Shown piece by piece: positions 51,842 to 61,892 of a DNA stretch of 64,000 bases. The notes beneath the pieces were generated by a model, which saw only the letters and a list, made by a program, of their open reading frames with translations, ran no database searches and was not told the DNA's origin. The position numbers and the translations under genes were made by a program. Source of the DNA: Gammaproteobacteria bacterium (GTDB lineage: Bacteria > Pseudomonadota > Gammaproteobacteria > Steroidobacterales > XN24); contig JAHEFR010000011.1 of the NCBI GenBank assembly GCA_024640085.1, forward strand, positions 1-64,000. The letters are read 5' to 3'. How positions within the stretch are numbered: position 1 is the stretch's first letter; each line of letters starts with the position of its first letter.

Positions 51842-53007
51842 GCATGGTCTCCGGAGACGTGTTGGTGACCGGTTTCGCCGGTCGCCACGAGACGGGCCGA
51901 CACCTCGCTGGTGCCGCCGTGGCCGTAGTACCGGCCGAAGCGATTGTCCAGGATCTCCCGCAGCCGGAAATCCTCCTGGGCGACGAAACCGCAGTGATCC
52001 TCGGGATTCATGAGGACGATATCGAGAACGGCGCAAACGCCGGCGGCGGTCGTCACCTGGATGGCCGACCAGAGTCGGTGGGCGATCACCTGCGGGTAGA
52101 CCTTATTGACGTAGTTCTCCTCGCGGAACTCCCTGTCCTGCAGGCCCGTTACCGAGACGTAGATCACGACCACGTCCTGGAGCGTCCTGGGGACGGCGTT
52201 TTCGAGTATGCGCTTGAGCGTGCCCCGGTCCTCGTTGAGTTTCAGGCCGTTCATCAACAGACGCATCTGACGACAGTGGCCCGGATAGCGCATGGTCTTG
52301 TAATCCATGTCCTGCACGCGGCCTGCGTGGGTATCCCCGAGTGAGCCGAGACCACCCGAGGTATTGAAGGCCTCGTACTGGGTGCCGTCGATCTCTATCT
52401 CCTCGAGACCCTCCAGCGGCAGCAATTCCACCTTGCGCCCGCCGGCCACGCCCTCGCACACGTTGCCGTACTCGTTGATCAGACCGTCTGTCGACCAGGT
52501 CAGCGAATACTTGAGCACGTTGTTCGGATGTTGCGGCAGCGCGCCCACGCGCATCTTGACGGACCGGACCTCATCGAAATGACTCATCAGTTCGCTGGCG
52601 GCAATACTCACAAATCCCGGCGCTAGCCCGCATTGGGGCGCGAAGGCTCTGCCGGCTCCGTCCGCCAGGGCGCGGACAGACCCGGTGACGGCCACGTCCT
52701 CGGTCAGGTCGAAGTAGTGGAGATCCTGCTCTGCCGCGATGGCAGCGACGCCCTCGTTGAGGAAGTAGGGTAGCCCCGAGATGACCGCATCGGCCGGGTG
52801 CGTGGCGACGTGGGCCCTCAACGCCGAGGTATCCGAGGCGTCCAGCGCGAAGGCCTCGATGGCATCGAAACCGTGGGCGTCGGCGACGGAATTCGCCAGG
52901 TCGCCGTCCACATCGGCCAGTTGTATTCGGTAATCCCCGGACTCTCCGAGCAGACCGCAGATCAGCGCCCCGATCTTGCCGGCGCCAAGCACAAGTACTC
53001 GATGCAT
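51838..53007 (-). CDS. Saccharopine reductase-like / lysine 6-dehydrogenase
   Basis: 389 residues from ATG 53007 (AAAAGGCGA ahead). The Rossmann motif is [17 protein letters not shown] (4-20). [15 protein letters not shown] and [16 protein letters not shown] are typical of the LYS9/saccharopine dehydrogenase superfamily. The length equals that of L-lysine 6-dehydrogenases (about 385 residues), which convert lysine directly to aminoadipate semialdehyde; saccharopine dehydrogenase (glutamate-forming) is the alternative. No lysine-ketoglutarate reductase is nearby, which favours the first option. The stop overlaps the ALDH7 start by four bases. Confidence 0.85.
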   Translation of the reverse strand: MHRVLVLGAGKIGALICGLLGESGDYRIQLADVDGDLANSVADAHGFDAIEAFALDASDTSALRAHVATHPADAVISGLPYFLNEGVAAIAAEQDLHYFDLTEDVAVTGSVRALADGAGRAFAPQCGLAPGFVSIAASELMSHFDEVRSVKMRVGALPQHPNNVLKYSLTWSTDGLINEYGNVCEGVAGGRKVELLPLEGLEEIEIDGTQYEAFNTSGGLGSLGDTHAGRVQDMDYKTMRYPGHCRQMRLLMNGLKLNEDRGTLKRILENAVPRTLQDVVVIYVSVTGLQDREFREENYVNKVYPQVIAHRLWSAIQVTTAAGVCAVLDIVLMNPEDHCGFVAQEDFRLREILDNRFGRYYGHGGTSEVSARLVATGETGHQHVSGDHA

Positions 53008-53162
53008 AGATTCGCCTTTTTGAGTAGTGTACGGACCCCGTACCAGGCAGCAGGGGGAGGGGGTTTCGGGCCCGATGTGGCGGGCATTTTGCCAATTCGC
53101 GGCGGCCGCTTCCACAGCTTGCTCTTTTGCGGTGCGGCAAAGCGGGTTAGGATTGGGTGGTC

Positions 53163-54521
53163 ATGACCCGCGCGCACGAACAGATTGAGTGGCACCCGGC
53201 CAGCTGGCGGACTCGTAAGGCCGTCCAGCAGCCCAATTACCCGGACGCCGACGCCGTCGAGGGCGTACTCGCCAGGCTGAGCGAATTGCCGCCCCTGGTC
53301 GTATCCGGAGAGGTCGAGGGGCTGAAGCAGCAGCTTGCGGAAGCCCAGCAGGGGCGACGCTTCGTCCTGCAGGGTGGAGATTGCGCAGAAAGCTTCGACG
53401 AGTGTACGTCCCCGCGTATCGCGGCCAAGCTCAAGATTCTATTGCAGATGAGCGTGATCCTGCTGCACGGGATGAAGCAGCCGGTCATCCGCGTGGGCCG
53501 CATGGCTGGCCAATACGCCAAACCCAGGTCGGCGGACACCGAAACCCGTGAGGGCGTCACTCTCCCGAGCTATCGCGGTGATCTCGTCAACCGCAGCCCC
53601 TTCAATGCGGTAGACCGGGTGCCGGATCCCATGCTGATGCTGAGGGGCTACGAACGCGCAGCACTGACCCTCAATTTCGTCCGCGCCCTGGTGGATGGCG
53701 GTTTCGCCGATCTTCATCACCCGGAGTATTGGGACCTGGCCTTCGTCAGCCACTCGCCCATGGAGAAGGAATATCGCCGTATCGTCGAGTCGATCGTCAA
53801 TTCACTCGACTTCTTCGAATCGATTTCCGGAGGACCGGTTCACCATACGCGGAGGATCGATTTTTATACCAGCCACGAGGGCCTCCACCTGCTGTATGAG
53901 CAGGCCCAGACCCGTTATATTGAACGCCGCCGGCGTTGGTACAACCTTTCCACTCACTACCCCTGGATCGGTATGCGCACGGCGGATGTGGATGGGGCCC
54001 ATGTGGAGTTCTTCCGTGGTGTATCCAATCCCATCGGCATCAAGGTCGGGTCTGCCATGAGCGCAGAGTGGCTGCAGGAGCTTATCGACCGGCTGAACCC
54101 GCACAACGAGCCGGGGCGGTTGACGCTGATCCACCGATTCGGGGTCAACGACATCGAGCAGCGACTGCCGCCGCTGATCGATGCGGTTCGCGCCACGGGC
54201 AGCACGGTCCTGTGGATCTGCGATGCCATGCACGGCAACACCGAGTCGACGGCCAGCGGCCTGAAGACCCGGCGTTTTGACCGGATTCTCCGCGAACTGG
54301 AACTCGCCTTCGATATCCACCGGGACATGGGAAGCCACCTCGGAGGGGTTCACGTGGAGTTGACCGGCGACGATGTCACCGAGTGTACCGGTGGCGCAAG
54401 GGGGCTGACCGATGGCGATCTCGCCCGGGCCTACCGGTCCCAGGTAGACCCGAGGCTCAACTACGAACAATCCCTCGAGTTGGCGATGCACGTCGCCGGG
54501 ATGCGCAGACGCCGAGTCTGA
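53163..54521 (+). CDS. Class II DAHP synthase
   Basis: 452 residues from ATG 53163 (an in-frame GTG six bases earlier is equally possible). The plant/type II DAHPS fold is recognised from HPASWRTRKAVQQPNYPD at the N-terminus, FVLQGGDCAESFDEC (metal-binding Cys), RVGRMAGQYAKPRSADTE, and the C-terminal DAMHGNTESTASGLKTRRFD and LGGVHVELTGDDVTEC (Glu ligand). It condenses PEP and erythrose-4-phosphate as the first step of the shikimate pathway. Isolated single gene, converging on rluE six bases away. The first step may be supplied by an additional paralogue elsewhere. Confidence 0.94.
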   Translation: MTRAHEQIEWHPASWRTRKAVQQPNYPDADAVEGVLARLSELPPLVVSGEVEGLKQQLAEAQQGRRFVLQGGDCAESFDECTSPRIAAKLKILLQMSVILLHGMKQPVIRVGRMAGQYAKPRSADTETREGVTLPSYRGDLVNRSPFNAVDRVPDPMLMLRGYERAALTLNFVRALVDGGFADLHHPEYWDLAFVSHSPMEKEYRRIVESIVNSLDFFESISGGPVHHTRRIDFYTSHEGLHLLYEQAQTRYIERRRRWYNLSTHYPWIGMRTADVDGAHVEFFRGVSNPIGIKVGSAMSAEWLQELIDRLNPHNEPGRLTLIHRFGVNDIEQRLPPLIDAVRATGSTVLWICDAMHGNTESTASGLKTRRFDRILRELELAFDIHRDMGSHLGGVHVELTGDDVTECTGGARGLTDGDLARAYRSQVDPRLNYEQSLELAMHVAGMRRRRV

Positions 54522-54527
54522 GACGGA

Positions 54528-55088
54528 TCAACGCGATCCGGCCGGAATGGAAGGCGATGGAACCTCGCGCCATTGGCCCGGGGCCAGATCGCCGAGATCC
54601 CAGGGGCCCACGCGCGAACGGATCAGTCGCAGGGCCGGATGTCCCACCGCCGCCGTCATGCGCCGGACCTGCCGGTTACGCCCCTCCTTCAGCCTGATCT
54701 CGACCCATGAATCCGGCACCGTTTTTCGATAACGGATCGGCGGGTCCCGTGGCCACAGTCTCGTGGGTGGTTCGATAAGGGCAGCCGATGCCGGGCGGGT
54801 GCGACGGCCGTCCAGGGGCACGCCGGTTCCGAGGCGGCGCAGGGCCGTTTCGTCAGGGATGCCCTCGACCTGCACCCAGTATGTTTTCTCCAGGCCGAAG
54901 CGAGGATTGGCGATGCGGGCCTGGAGCGCGCCATCGTCCGTCAGCACCAGGAGGCCCTCGCTGTCAAAGTCGAGCCTCCCGGCGGGGTAGATTCCGGGCA
55001 CGGGGATCCAGTCGGCCAGGGTAGGGCGGCCTTCCGGATCGGTGAACTGACACAGGACCCTGTATGGCTTGTTGAAGAGGATCACCAT
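54528..55088 (-). CDS. rluE: 23S rRNA pseudouridine synthase, RluE-like
   Basis: 186 residues from ATG 55088 ([15 protein letters not shown] is the conserved start; an ATG at 55133 extends it by 15 unconserved residues). The catalytic motif is [19 protein letters not shown] with the nucleophilic Asp in [31 protein letters not shown] is the RsuA/RluE C-terminal signature. There is no S4 domain, which fits RluE (U2457 of 23S rRNA) rather than RluB/RluF. Converges on the DAHP synthase gene. Confidence 0.9.
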   Translation of the reverse strand: MVILFNKPYRVLCQFTDPEGRPTLADWIPVPGIYPAGRLDFDSEGLLVLTDDGALQARIANPRFGLEKTYWVQVEGIPDETALRRLGTGVPLDGRRTRPASAALIEPPTRLWPRDPPIRYRKTVPDSWVEIRLKEGRNRQVRRMTAAVGHPALRLIRSRVGPWDLGDLAPGQWREVPSPSIPAGSR

Positions 55089-55256
55089 CGAGCACTCCGG
55101 CGCGGACCTTCCGAAACCGCTGGCCGCCGCCATAAGTAATTCTACCTACGAGCGTCGCTGTTACTGATTTTGGGCGTTGCTGATGCTATTGTCTGTGCGC
55201 TGCGCTCGCACGCGGGCGTAAAAACAATGATGATCGATTGGATTTGGGAGGTTCTG

Positions 55257-55820
55257 ATGAAGAAGATCGTAGCATCGCTGGTGTGCATGATCGGCGTGCT
55301 GGGTATCTCCAGCACGGTCGTTGCACAGGAAGTGACCTGTGGGGACCTGAAGTGGGGCGACTGGGTCACCGAGCGACCGTACATGGCGACGTCCTGCGCG
55401 GGAGTGGTGGAACGCAACGGCGTGCTCTACGCGAAGTTCAACGCCAAGATGGAGCGGTATTTCAACAACGGCGACGTCAAGCTGCGCATCCTTGCGCCTG
55501 ACGGCTCATTCGATGTCGCCACTTTCCGTCCGCCGTCGGATTTCCTCGCCGACGTGGGCGGTGAGCCGACTCCGTTCTCGAAGATCCCAACCGGCAAGGA
55601 CATCCGCGTCTATATCCCGGAAGGCCGGTTCACGCTGGTCAGTTTCGAGAAAGAAGTGGTTGTCGAAGCTGTGGCAGTGGAAGAGCCCATGGAAGAGGCC
55701 GTGGTAGTGGAGGAAGTCGTCATGCCCACCACCGCCAGCCCGCTGCCACTGATCGGACTGGCAGGCGGCTTGTTCGTCATGCTCGGTGGCCTGGCGGGAT
55801 ACCTGCGCCGCCGCGGCTGA
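55257..55820 (+). CDS. Small exported protein with LPxTG-like C-terminal anchor signal
   Basis: 187 residues from ATG 55257 (TTTGGGAGG ahead). The signal peptide is 1-23 (ISSTVVAQ). A compact domain with Cys28 and Cys47 follows and has no family I recognise. Then come an acidic Val/Glu-rich stalk (about 134-155), the motif MPTTASPLPL (156-165), a hydrophobic helix with Gly-rich face (about 164-182) and a final GYLRRRG. This tripartite end (short motif, helix, Arg cluster) is the layout of sortase-type sorting signals, with MPTTA in place of LPxTG. The gene stands alone, with a strong terminator behind it. Confidence 0.8.
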   Translation: MKKIVASLVCMIGVLGISSTVVAQEVTCGDLKWGDWVTERPYMATSCAGVVERNGVLYAKFNAKMERYFNNGDVKLRILAPDGSFDVATFRPPSDFLADVGGEPTPFSKIPTGKDIRVYIPEGRFTLVSFEKEVVVEAVAVEEPMEEAVVVEEVVMPTTASPLPLIGLAGGLFVMLGGLAGYLRRRG

Positions 55821-55847
55821 TCCGGGATTCGATGTCCCTCTAACGGA

Positions 55848-55875
55848 AACGGGGCCCCTGGGGGCCCCGTTTTTT
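55848..55875 (+). terminator. Strong intrinsic terminator
   Basis: ACGGGGCCCC-TG-GGGGCCCCGT is a perfect 10-bp stem followed by a run of T residues (55870-55875). It ends the transcript of the small exported protein, 28 bases after its stop codon. Confidence 0.92.
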
Positions 55876-55936
55876 ATTGGCGCCGACGGTTCCGGCGAAT
55901 GTCTTATGGCGGGTTGTCGACGGTGGCGATAGGATT

Positions 55937-55965
55937 TTGCATTGCCTGCAAGAAACCACTATATT
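55937..55965 (+). promoter_or_regulatory. Candidate sigma-70 promoter of aceBA
   Basis: TTGCAT (55937-55942), a 17-base spacer and TATATT (55960-55965, five of six consensus bases). The predicted start near 55972 gives an unusually AT-rich leader of about 87 bases with TTGGAGG just before the aceB ATG. The gap 55876-56058 holds no gene. Confidence 0.5.
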
Positions 55966-56058
55966 GTGCAGCGCAGAAAACATCACTCCCTCAACCTCGA
56001 GTGGAACCTAAATAACGTTGATCAACTTATTGTTTTATATTAAGTTGGAGGTCTATAG

Positions 56059-57666
56059 ATGAGTCGAAGCTCGGCGGCTCAAACCGGTCCCGCAGCAGAG
56101 GTTATTGGCCCGATCCATGCGGGCTTTGAGGAAATCCTGACCCCGGAGGCGCTGGGTTTCGTTGCCGATCTGGCGCGGAGGTTCGCCCCCCGGGTGCAGG
56201 AACTGCTGGAGCGACGGAGGGACCGGCAGCAGGCCATCAAGGCCGGCGCGCGGCCGGATTTCCTGGCCGAGACCCGCCAGGTCCGCGAATCGGACTGGAG
56301 CATCGCGGGGATTCCCGCGGACCTCACCGATCGTAGGGTGGAGATTACCGGTCCCACGGACCGGAAGATGGTCATCAACGCGCTCAATTCCGGTGCCAAT
56401 GTTTTCATGGCCGACTGCGAGGATTCGCTGACGCCGACCTGGTACAACGTGATCCAGGGACAGATCAACCTCCGGGACGCCGTGGACCGCAGCATCAGCT
56501 TCCACAGCCCCGAGGGCAAGGAATACCGGCTCGCGGAGAAGACCGCTGTGCTGCTCGTCAGGCCCAGGGGATGGCATCTTTACGAGAAGCACATCCATGT
56601 CGACGACCAACGGGTGCCCGGCGCCTTCGTCGACTTTGGTCTCTATCTGTTCCATAACGCCGACCGGCTCCATGAATCCGGCACCGGGCCCTACTTCTAT
56701 CTGCCCAAGCTCGAGAATCATCTCGAGGCAAGGCTGTGGACCGAGGTGTTCGAGTATTCGGAGAACCGGCTGGGGCTGCGCCACGGTACGATCAAGTGCA
56801 CGGTCCTTATCGAGACGATCCTCGCCGCCTTCGAGATGGATGAAATCCTGTACGTCCTGCGCGACTACATCGTCGGGCTGAACTGTGGGCGCTGGGATTA
56901 CATCTTCAGTTTCATCAAGAAATTCCAGGACGATCCCGGCTGCGTCCTCCCGGATCGCGGCCAGGTCACCATGGCGACCCACTTCCTGCGTTCGTATTCC
57001 CAGTTGTCGATCAAGACCTGCCACCGGCGCGGCGCACTGGCCATCGGCGGCATGGCCGCCCAGATCCCGATCAAAGGCGACGAGGCGGCCAACGACATCG
57101 CCATCGGCAAGGTTGTCCAGGACAAGGAGCGGGAAGCGGGGGACGGCCATGACGGGACCTGGGTCGCACACCCGGGTCTGGTCAAGCTGGCGCGGGACGT
57201 CTTTGACCGCCACATGCCCGGACCCAATCAGCTGCAAAGGATGCGGCGCGACGTAGAGGTAACGGCGGACGATCTGCTGGCTATCCCCGACGGCACGATT
57301 ACGGAGGACGGACTGAGGCAGAACATCAACGTCGGCATCCGCTACCTTGCCGCCTGGCTGTCCGGAAATGGCTGCGTACCGATCTTCAACCTGATGGAAG
57401 ATGCGGCCACGGCGGAGATCTCGAGGGCCCAGATCTGGCAGTGGATCCGCCATCCCGCAGGCGTCCTCGCCGATGGGCGCCGCGTGACCCGGGAACTGTA
57501 TGGCCAGGTCCGTGACGAGGAACTCGAGAAAATCCGGGACGATGTGGGCGATGCCCAGTTCGACACGGGCAACTTCGCCGCGGCAGCGGGCCTGCTGGAC
57601 AAGATTACTCTCGACGACGAGTTCGTCGAATTCCTGACCCTGGTGGCCTACGAGGCCATCGATTGA
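56059..57666 (+). CDS. aceB: Malate synthase A
   Basis: 535 residues, the length of the A isoform. Motifs: NVFMADCEDSLTPTWYNVIQGQ (near 114-135), the acetyl-CoA/glyoxylate site RPRGWHLYEKHIHVDDQRVP, LPKLENHLEARLW, and GTIKCTVLIETILAAFEMDEI. The C-terminal PIFNLMEDAATAEISRAQIWQWI carries the catalytic Asp. It condenses glyoxylate with acetyl-CoA to malate. The ATG has a TTGGAGG Shine-Dalgarno. aceA begins 34 bases after the stop, forming the glyoxylate-bypass operon. Confidence 0.96.
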   Translation: MSRSSAAQTGPAAEVIGPIHAGFEEILTPEALGFVADLARRFAPRVQELLERRRDRQQAIKAGARPDFLAETRQVRESDWSIAGIPADLTDRRVEITGPTDRKMVINALNSGANVFMADCEDSLTPTWYNVIQGQINLRDAVDRSISFHSPEGKEYRLAEKTAVLLVRPRGWHLYEKHIHVDDQRVPGAFVDFGLYLFHNADRLHESGTGPYFYLPKLENHLEARLWTEVFEYSENRLGLRHGTIKCTVLIETILAAFEMDEILYVLRDYIVGLNCGRWDYIFSFIKKFQDDPGCVLPDRGQVTMATHFLRSYSQLSIKTCHRRGALAIGGMAAQIPIKGDEAANDIAIGKVVQDKEREAGDGHDGTWVAHPGLVKLARDVFDRHMPGPNQLQRMRRDVEVTADDLLAIPDGTITEDGLRQNINVGIRYLAAWLSGNGCVPIFNLMEDAATAEISRAQIWQWIRHPAGVLADGRRVTRELYGQVRDEELEKIRDDVGDAQFDTGNFAAAAGLLDKITLDDEFVEFLTLVAYEAID

Positions 57667-57700
57667 CGATATCCACGAAACCCTGCAGAGGTAAGAAGCG

Positions 57701-58984
<1,284 letters not shown>

Positions 58985-59015
58985 TACCGCCCGCGCGGTC
59001 CCGCAGGCAATCGAC

Positions 59016-59048
59016 AACCCCGGCGGCCCGAGGCCGCCGGGGTTTTTT
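59016..59048 (+). terminator. Strong intrinsic terminator of aceBA
   Basis: AACCCCGGCGGCC-CGA-GGCCGCCGGGGTT is a perfect 13-bp hairpin followed by TTTT, starting 32 bases after the aceA stop. Confidence 0.93.
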
Positions 59049-59146
59049 AATCGGCGTGGCCAGCCGTACGTGTTGAGGCCACCTCCGACCATCCGGATAA
59101 TGCGCCGCGCGGAGTCGTAGAATCCGGAAGCAACAGGGACAGGCTC

Positions 59147-59377
59147 ATGCGTTACGACAGTTTCGAGATACCTGATACTGGCGAATCGATAAGGGTCAAC
59201 ACCGAGTTCACTATCGACGTTCCGGATCGACCGGTTATCCCGTTCGTAGAGGATGATGGGATCGGCGTGGACGTGACGCCCGTTATGCACCGGGTAGTGG
59301 ACGAAACGGTGCCTAGGGCCAGACTCGTCGGGACCTCGGGCTTCGGGGAGGCCGTCATCGGCCATATGGAGGATTGA
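59147..59377 (+). pseudogene. icd: Internally deleted NADP-isocitrate dehydrogenase mini-gene (icd remnant)
   Basis: 76 codons, open from ATG to TGA. Residues 1-53 align by eye with the N-terminus of NADP-dependent Icd: GESIRVNTEFTIDVPDRPV and IPFVEDDGIGVDVTPVMHRV correspond to the Icd segment ...NVPxNPIIPxIEGDGIGVDVTPxMxKVVD. The last ~20 residues (ARLVGTSGFGEAVIGHMED) match the Icd C-terminus (E. coli ends ...LLKCSEFGDAIIENM). About 340 central residues, including all substrate- and most cofactor-binding residues, are missing, yet the frame is kept. The conserved GDGIG is DDGIG here. It cannot be an active dehydrogenase. Its 3' end supplies the GGAGG for udg, whose TTG is two bases past the stop. 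Confidence 0.85.
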
Positions 59378-59378
59378 A

Positions 59379-60053
59379 TTGGACCGGTCGCTTCCCGCTG
59401 CTTGCGCCGGATTCGATCCCGGGTGTCGCCGTTGCCCCCGCTTGGCGGGTTTCCTCGATCAGGTCCGGTCGGACCATCCCGATTACCACGCTCGCCCCGT
59501 AGCGCCCTTCGGCGACCGCGATGCCCGGCTTCTCATCGTCGGCCTGGCGCCGGGTATGCACGGCGCCAACCGGACCGGCCGGCCATTCACCGGTGACTAC
59601 GCCGGTATCCTGCTCTATGCCACCCTGCATCGGCTGGGGCTGGCGACCCGACCCGTCTCCGAAACGGCAGACGACGGGCTTGGTCTCCTGGGTTGTCGCA
59701 TCACCAACGCCGTCAAATGCCTGCCGCCGGCCAACAAGCCGGTGACATCGGAGATCGTCAGCTGCAATACCTACCTGGCGGCGGAACTGGCCGCATTCGG
59801 CCCAGGCGTCGTGCTGGCCCTGGGGCGGATCGCCCATGAGGCCGTGCTGCGGGCCCGCGGCGAGAAGCTGAGTTCCCGACGATTTGGTCATGGAGCGGTG
59901 CACGGGCTGCCGGACGGGATCACGCTCGTCGATTCATACCACTGCAGCCGGTACAACACCCAGACCCGGCGCCTGACCGCAGCCATGTTCGAGGCTGTCG
60001 TCCGCACCGCCGCCGACCTGGCTGGTTTGTTGCGCTCGTCCGATGACCGATAA
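59379..60053 (+). CDS. Family 5 uracil-DNA glycosylase (UDGb)
   Basis: 224 residues from a TTG preceded by GGAGG at six bases. Type 5 UDG motifs: VGLAPGMHGANRTGRPFTGDYAG (motif A, which lacks the polar catalytic residue of family 1) and VDSYHCSRYNTQTRRLT (motif B). Four Cys for the 4Fe-4S cluster are present: CRRC near residue 16, Cys in NAVKCLPPANKP and Cys in SCNTYLAAEL. It removes uracil and other deaminated bases. Its end overlaps uvrC by 11 bases, coupling base-excision and nucleotide-excision repair genes. Confidence 0.93.
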   Translation: MDRSLPAACAGFDPGCRRCPRLAGFLDQVRSDHPDYHARPVAPFGDRDARLLIVGLAPGMHGANRTGRPFTGDYAGILLYATLHRLGLATRPVSETADDGLGLLGCRITNAVKCLPPANKPVTSEIVSCNTYLAAELAAFGPGVVLALGRIAHEAVLRARGEKLSSRRFGHGAVHGLPDGITLVDSYHCSRYNTQTRRLTAAMFEAVVRTAADLAGLLRSSDDR

Positions 60054-61890
60054 GCCCCAAACCGACCGCCGGGTTGATTTCGATCCCCGGCGCGCGCTGA
60101 AGCGACTGCCGCACCGGCCAGGCGTCTACCGGTTCCTGGATGGTCGCGGCAGGCTCCTCTACGTGGGCAAGGCGCGGGATCTCCGCAAGCGTGTGACGAC
60201 CTACTTCCGCGCCGGTGTCCCCGGGGGCAAGACCGGGCAGTTGGTACAGCGCGTGGCGGACATCGAGGTCACCGTCACCGGTAGCGAGGGCGAGGCCCTG
60301 ATCCTGGAGAACGAACTCATCAAGGCGCACCGGCCGCGGTTCAATGTCTTGTTGCGGGATGACAAGAGCTATCCGTTCATCCATCTGTCGTCCCGTCACC
60401 CATTCCCGAGGTTGTCGTTCTATCGCGGATCCCGGAAGATCGAGGGTCGTCTATTCGGGCCTTACCCCTCGGCCGGTGCGGTGCGCGAGACCCTGAATCT
60501 GCTCCAGAAGCTGTTCCGGATACGGTCCTGCGAGGACGGCTTCTTCGCTCATCGGAGCCGACCCTGCCTGCAGTACCAGATACAGCGCTGTTCGGGGCCG
60601 TGCGTGGGGCTGGTCGATCGGGAGACCTACCGGGCCGATCTGGACCGTGCCGTCCGATTCCTGGAAGGTCGCAGCGACGAGGTCGTGGACGAGTTGGTGA
60701 CGGAGATGGAACATGCCTCAAGACACCTGGCCTTCGAAGACGCTGCCCGACTGAGGGACCAGGTGGCCCGGCTGCGGCACGTGCAGCAGCATTTCGCCAC
60801 GGCCCATCGGGACCGCGGCGATGTGGACGTCGTTGCGGTGACCGAGAAAGCCGGAGTCTTCTGCGTCTCGGTGCTGTTCGTCCGGGGAGGGAGGAATCTG
60901 GGAGGGCGCACCTGGATACCACGGGCCCATCCGGCCACGCCCCTGGATGAGGTATTGGGGGCCTTCGTGGCCCAGTTTTATGCCGGTCGGCCGATCCCCC
61001 ACGAAATCCTGGTGGACAGGGATTTCGATGACGCCGAGCTTCTGGAGACAGCGCTGGCCGAGAAAGCGGAGCGACGCGTGCGGATCCGGTCCAGGGTCCG
61101 AGGGGAGCGATCACGATGGCTGGACCTGGCGGCGCAGAACGCGACCCACGGCCTCGATCTGCATGTCGCGGGCAAGGCCGGGATGACAGCCCAGCTCGCT
61201 TCGCTGGGCGCCGTTCTGGACATGTCGGAGGCGCCAGGGCGGATCGAGTGCTTCGACATCAGCCATACGGCTGGCGAATCCACGGTCGCCTCCTGCGTGG
61301 TGTTCTCGGGAGACGGGGCGGTCAAATCCGATTACCGCCGTTTCAACATCAGCGACGTGACGGCGGGTGATGACTACGGCGCCCTTCGGCAAGCCCTGCT
61401 GCGACGCTACACCCGGATCAAGCGAGGTGAGGCGGCGCTGCCGGATCTGCTAATGGTCGACGGCGGCAAGGGCCAGCTTGCCGAGGCGGTCCGGGTCTTG
61501 GGGGAACTGCAGATCGAGGGCGTGGAGATCGCGGCCGTGGCGAAGGGGCGCAGCCGGCGCCCGGGCCAGGAGCAGGTGTTCTTGGCAGGCCGTGGGCGCC
61601 CCTTTATACTGCCCTCCGACTCGCCGGCCCTGCGCCTCATCCAGCAGATTCGTGACGAGGCGCACCGATTTGCAATCGCCGGCCACCGGGCTCGCCGGGG
61701 CAAAACTCGCCGACGCTCGGTACTGGAAGACGTCCCCGGCCTGGGACCCAAACGCCGGGGGCTGTTGCTGAGGGAGTTCGGCGGTCTCCAGGGCGTCGAC
61801 AAGGCCAGCGTCGAGGACCTGAGCAGGGTCAAGGGCATTGGCCGCGGACTGGCTGAGAAAATCTACAACACGCTGCATCCTGCGGAATAG
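60043..61890 (+). CDS. uvrC: UvrABC excinuclease subunit C
   Basis: 615 residues, full length. Order of domains: GIY-YIG nuclease (GVYRFLDGRGRLLYVGKARDLRKR, near 26-50), the Cys cluster in SRPCLQYQIQRCSGPC, a UVR motif (MEHASRHLAFEDAARLRDQ near 215), the RNase H-like endonuclease half (ECFDISHTAGESTVASCVVF) and tandem helix-hairpin-helix at the C-terminus (LEDVPGLGPKRRGLLL, LSRVKGIGRGLAEKI). It makes both incisions in nucleotide-excision repair. The start lies inside udg; pgsA follows after two bases, an order (uvrC-pgsA) common in Gammaproteobacteria. Confidence 0.97.
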   Translation: MTDKPQTDRRVDFDPRRALKRLPHRPGVYRFLDGRGRLLYVGKARDLRKRVTTYFRAGVPGGKTGQLVQRVADIEVTVTGSEGEALILENELIKAHRPRFNVLLRDDKSYPFIHLSSRHPFPRLSFYRGSRKIEGRLFGPYPSAGAVRETLNLLQKLFRIRSCEDGFFAHRSRPCLQYQIQRCSGPCVGLVDRETYRADLDRAVRFLEGRSDEVVDELVTEMEHASRHLAFEDAARLRDQVARLRHVQQHFATAHRDRGDVDVVAVTEKAGVFCVSVLFVRGGRNLGGRTWIPRAHPATPLDEVLGAFVAQFYAGRPIPHEILVDRDFDDAELLETALAEKAERRVRIRSRVRGERSRWLDLAAQNATHGLDLHVAGKAGMTAQLASLGAVLDMSEAPGRIECFDISHTAGESTVASCVVFSGDGAVKSDYRRFNISDVTAGDDYGALRQALLRRYTRIKRGEAALPDLLMVDGGKGQLAEAVRVLGELQIEGVEIAAVAKGRSRRPGQEQVFLAGRGRPFILPSDSPALRLIQQIRDEAHRFAIAGHRARRGKTRRRSVLEDVPGLGPKRRGLLLREFGGLQGVDKASVEDLSRVKGIGRGLAEKIYNTLHPAE

Positions 61891-61892
61891 CG

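Noticed and set aside
55920-55950. Possible sigma-54 promoter (TGGC...TTGC) upstream of aceB
   Set aside because: The distance between the GG and GC elements is 12 bases instead of 10, so it does not fit a -24/-12 promoter.
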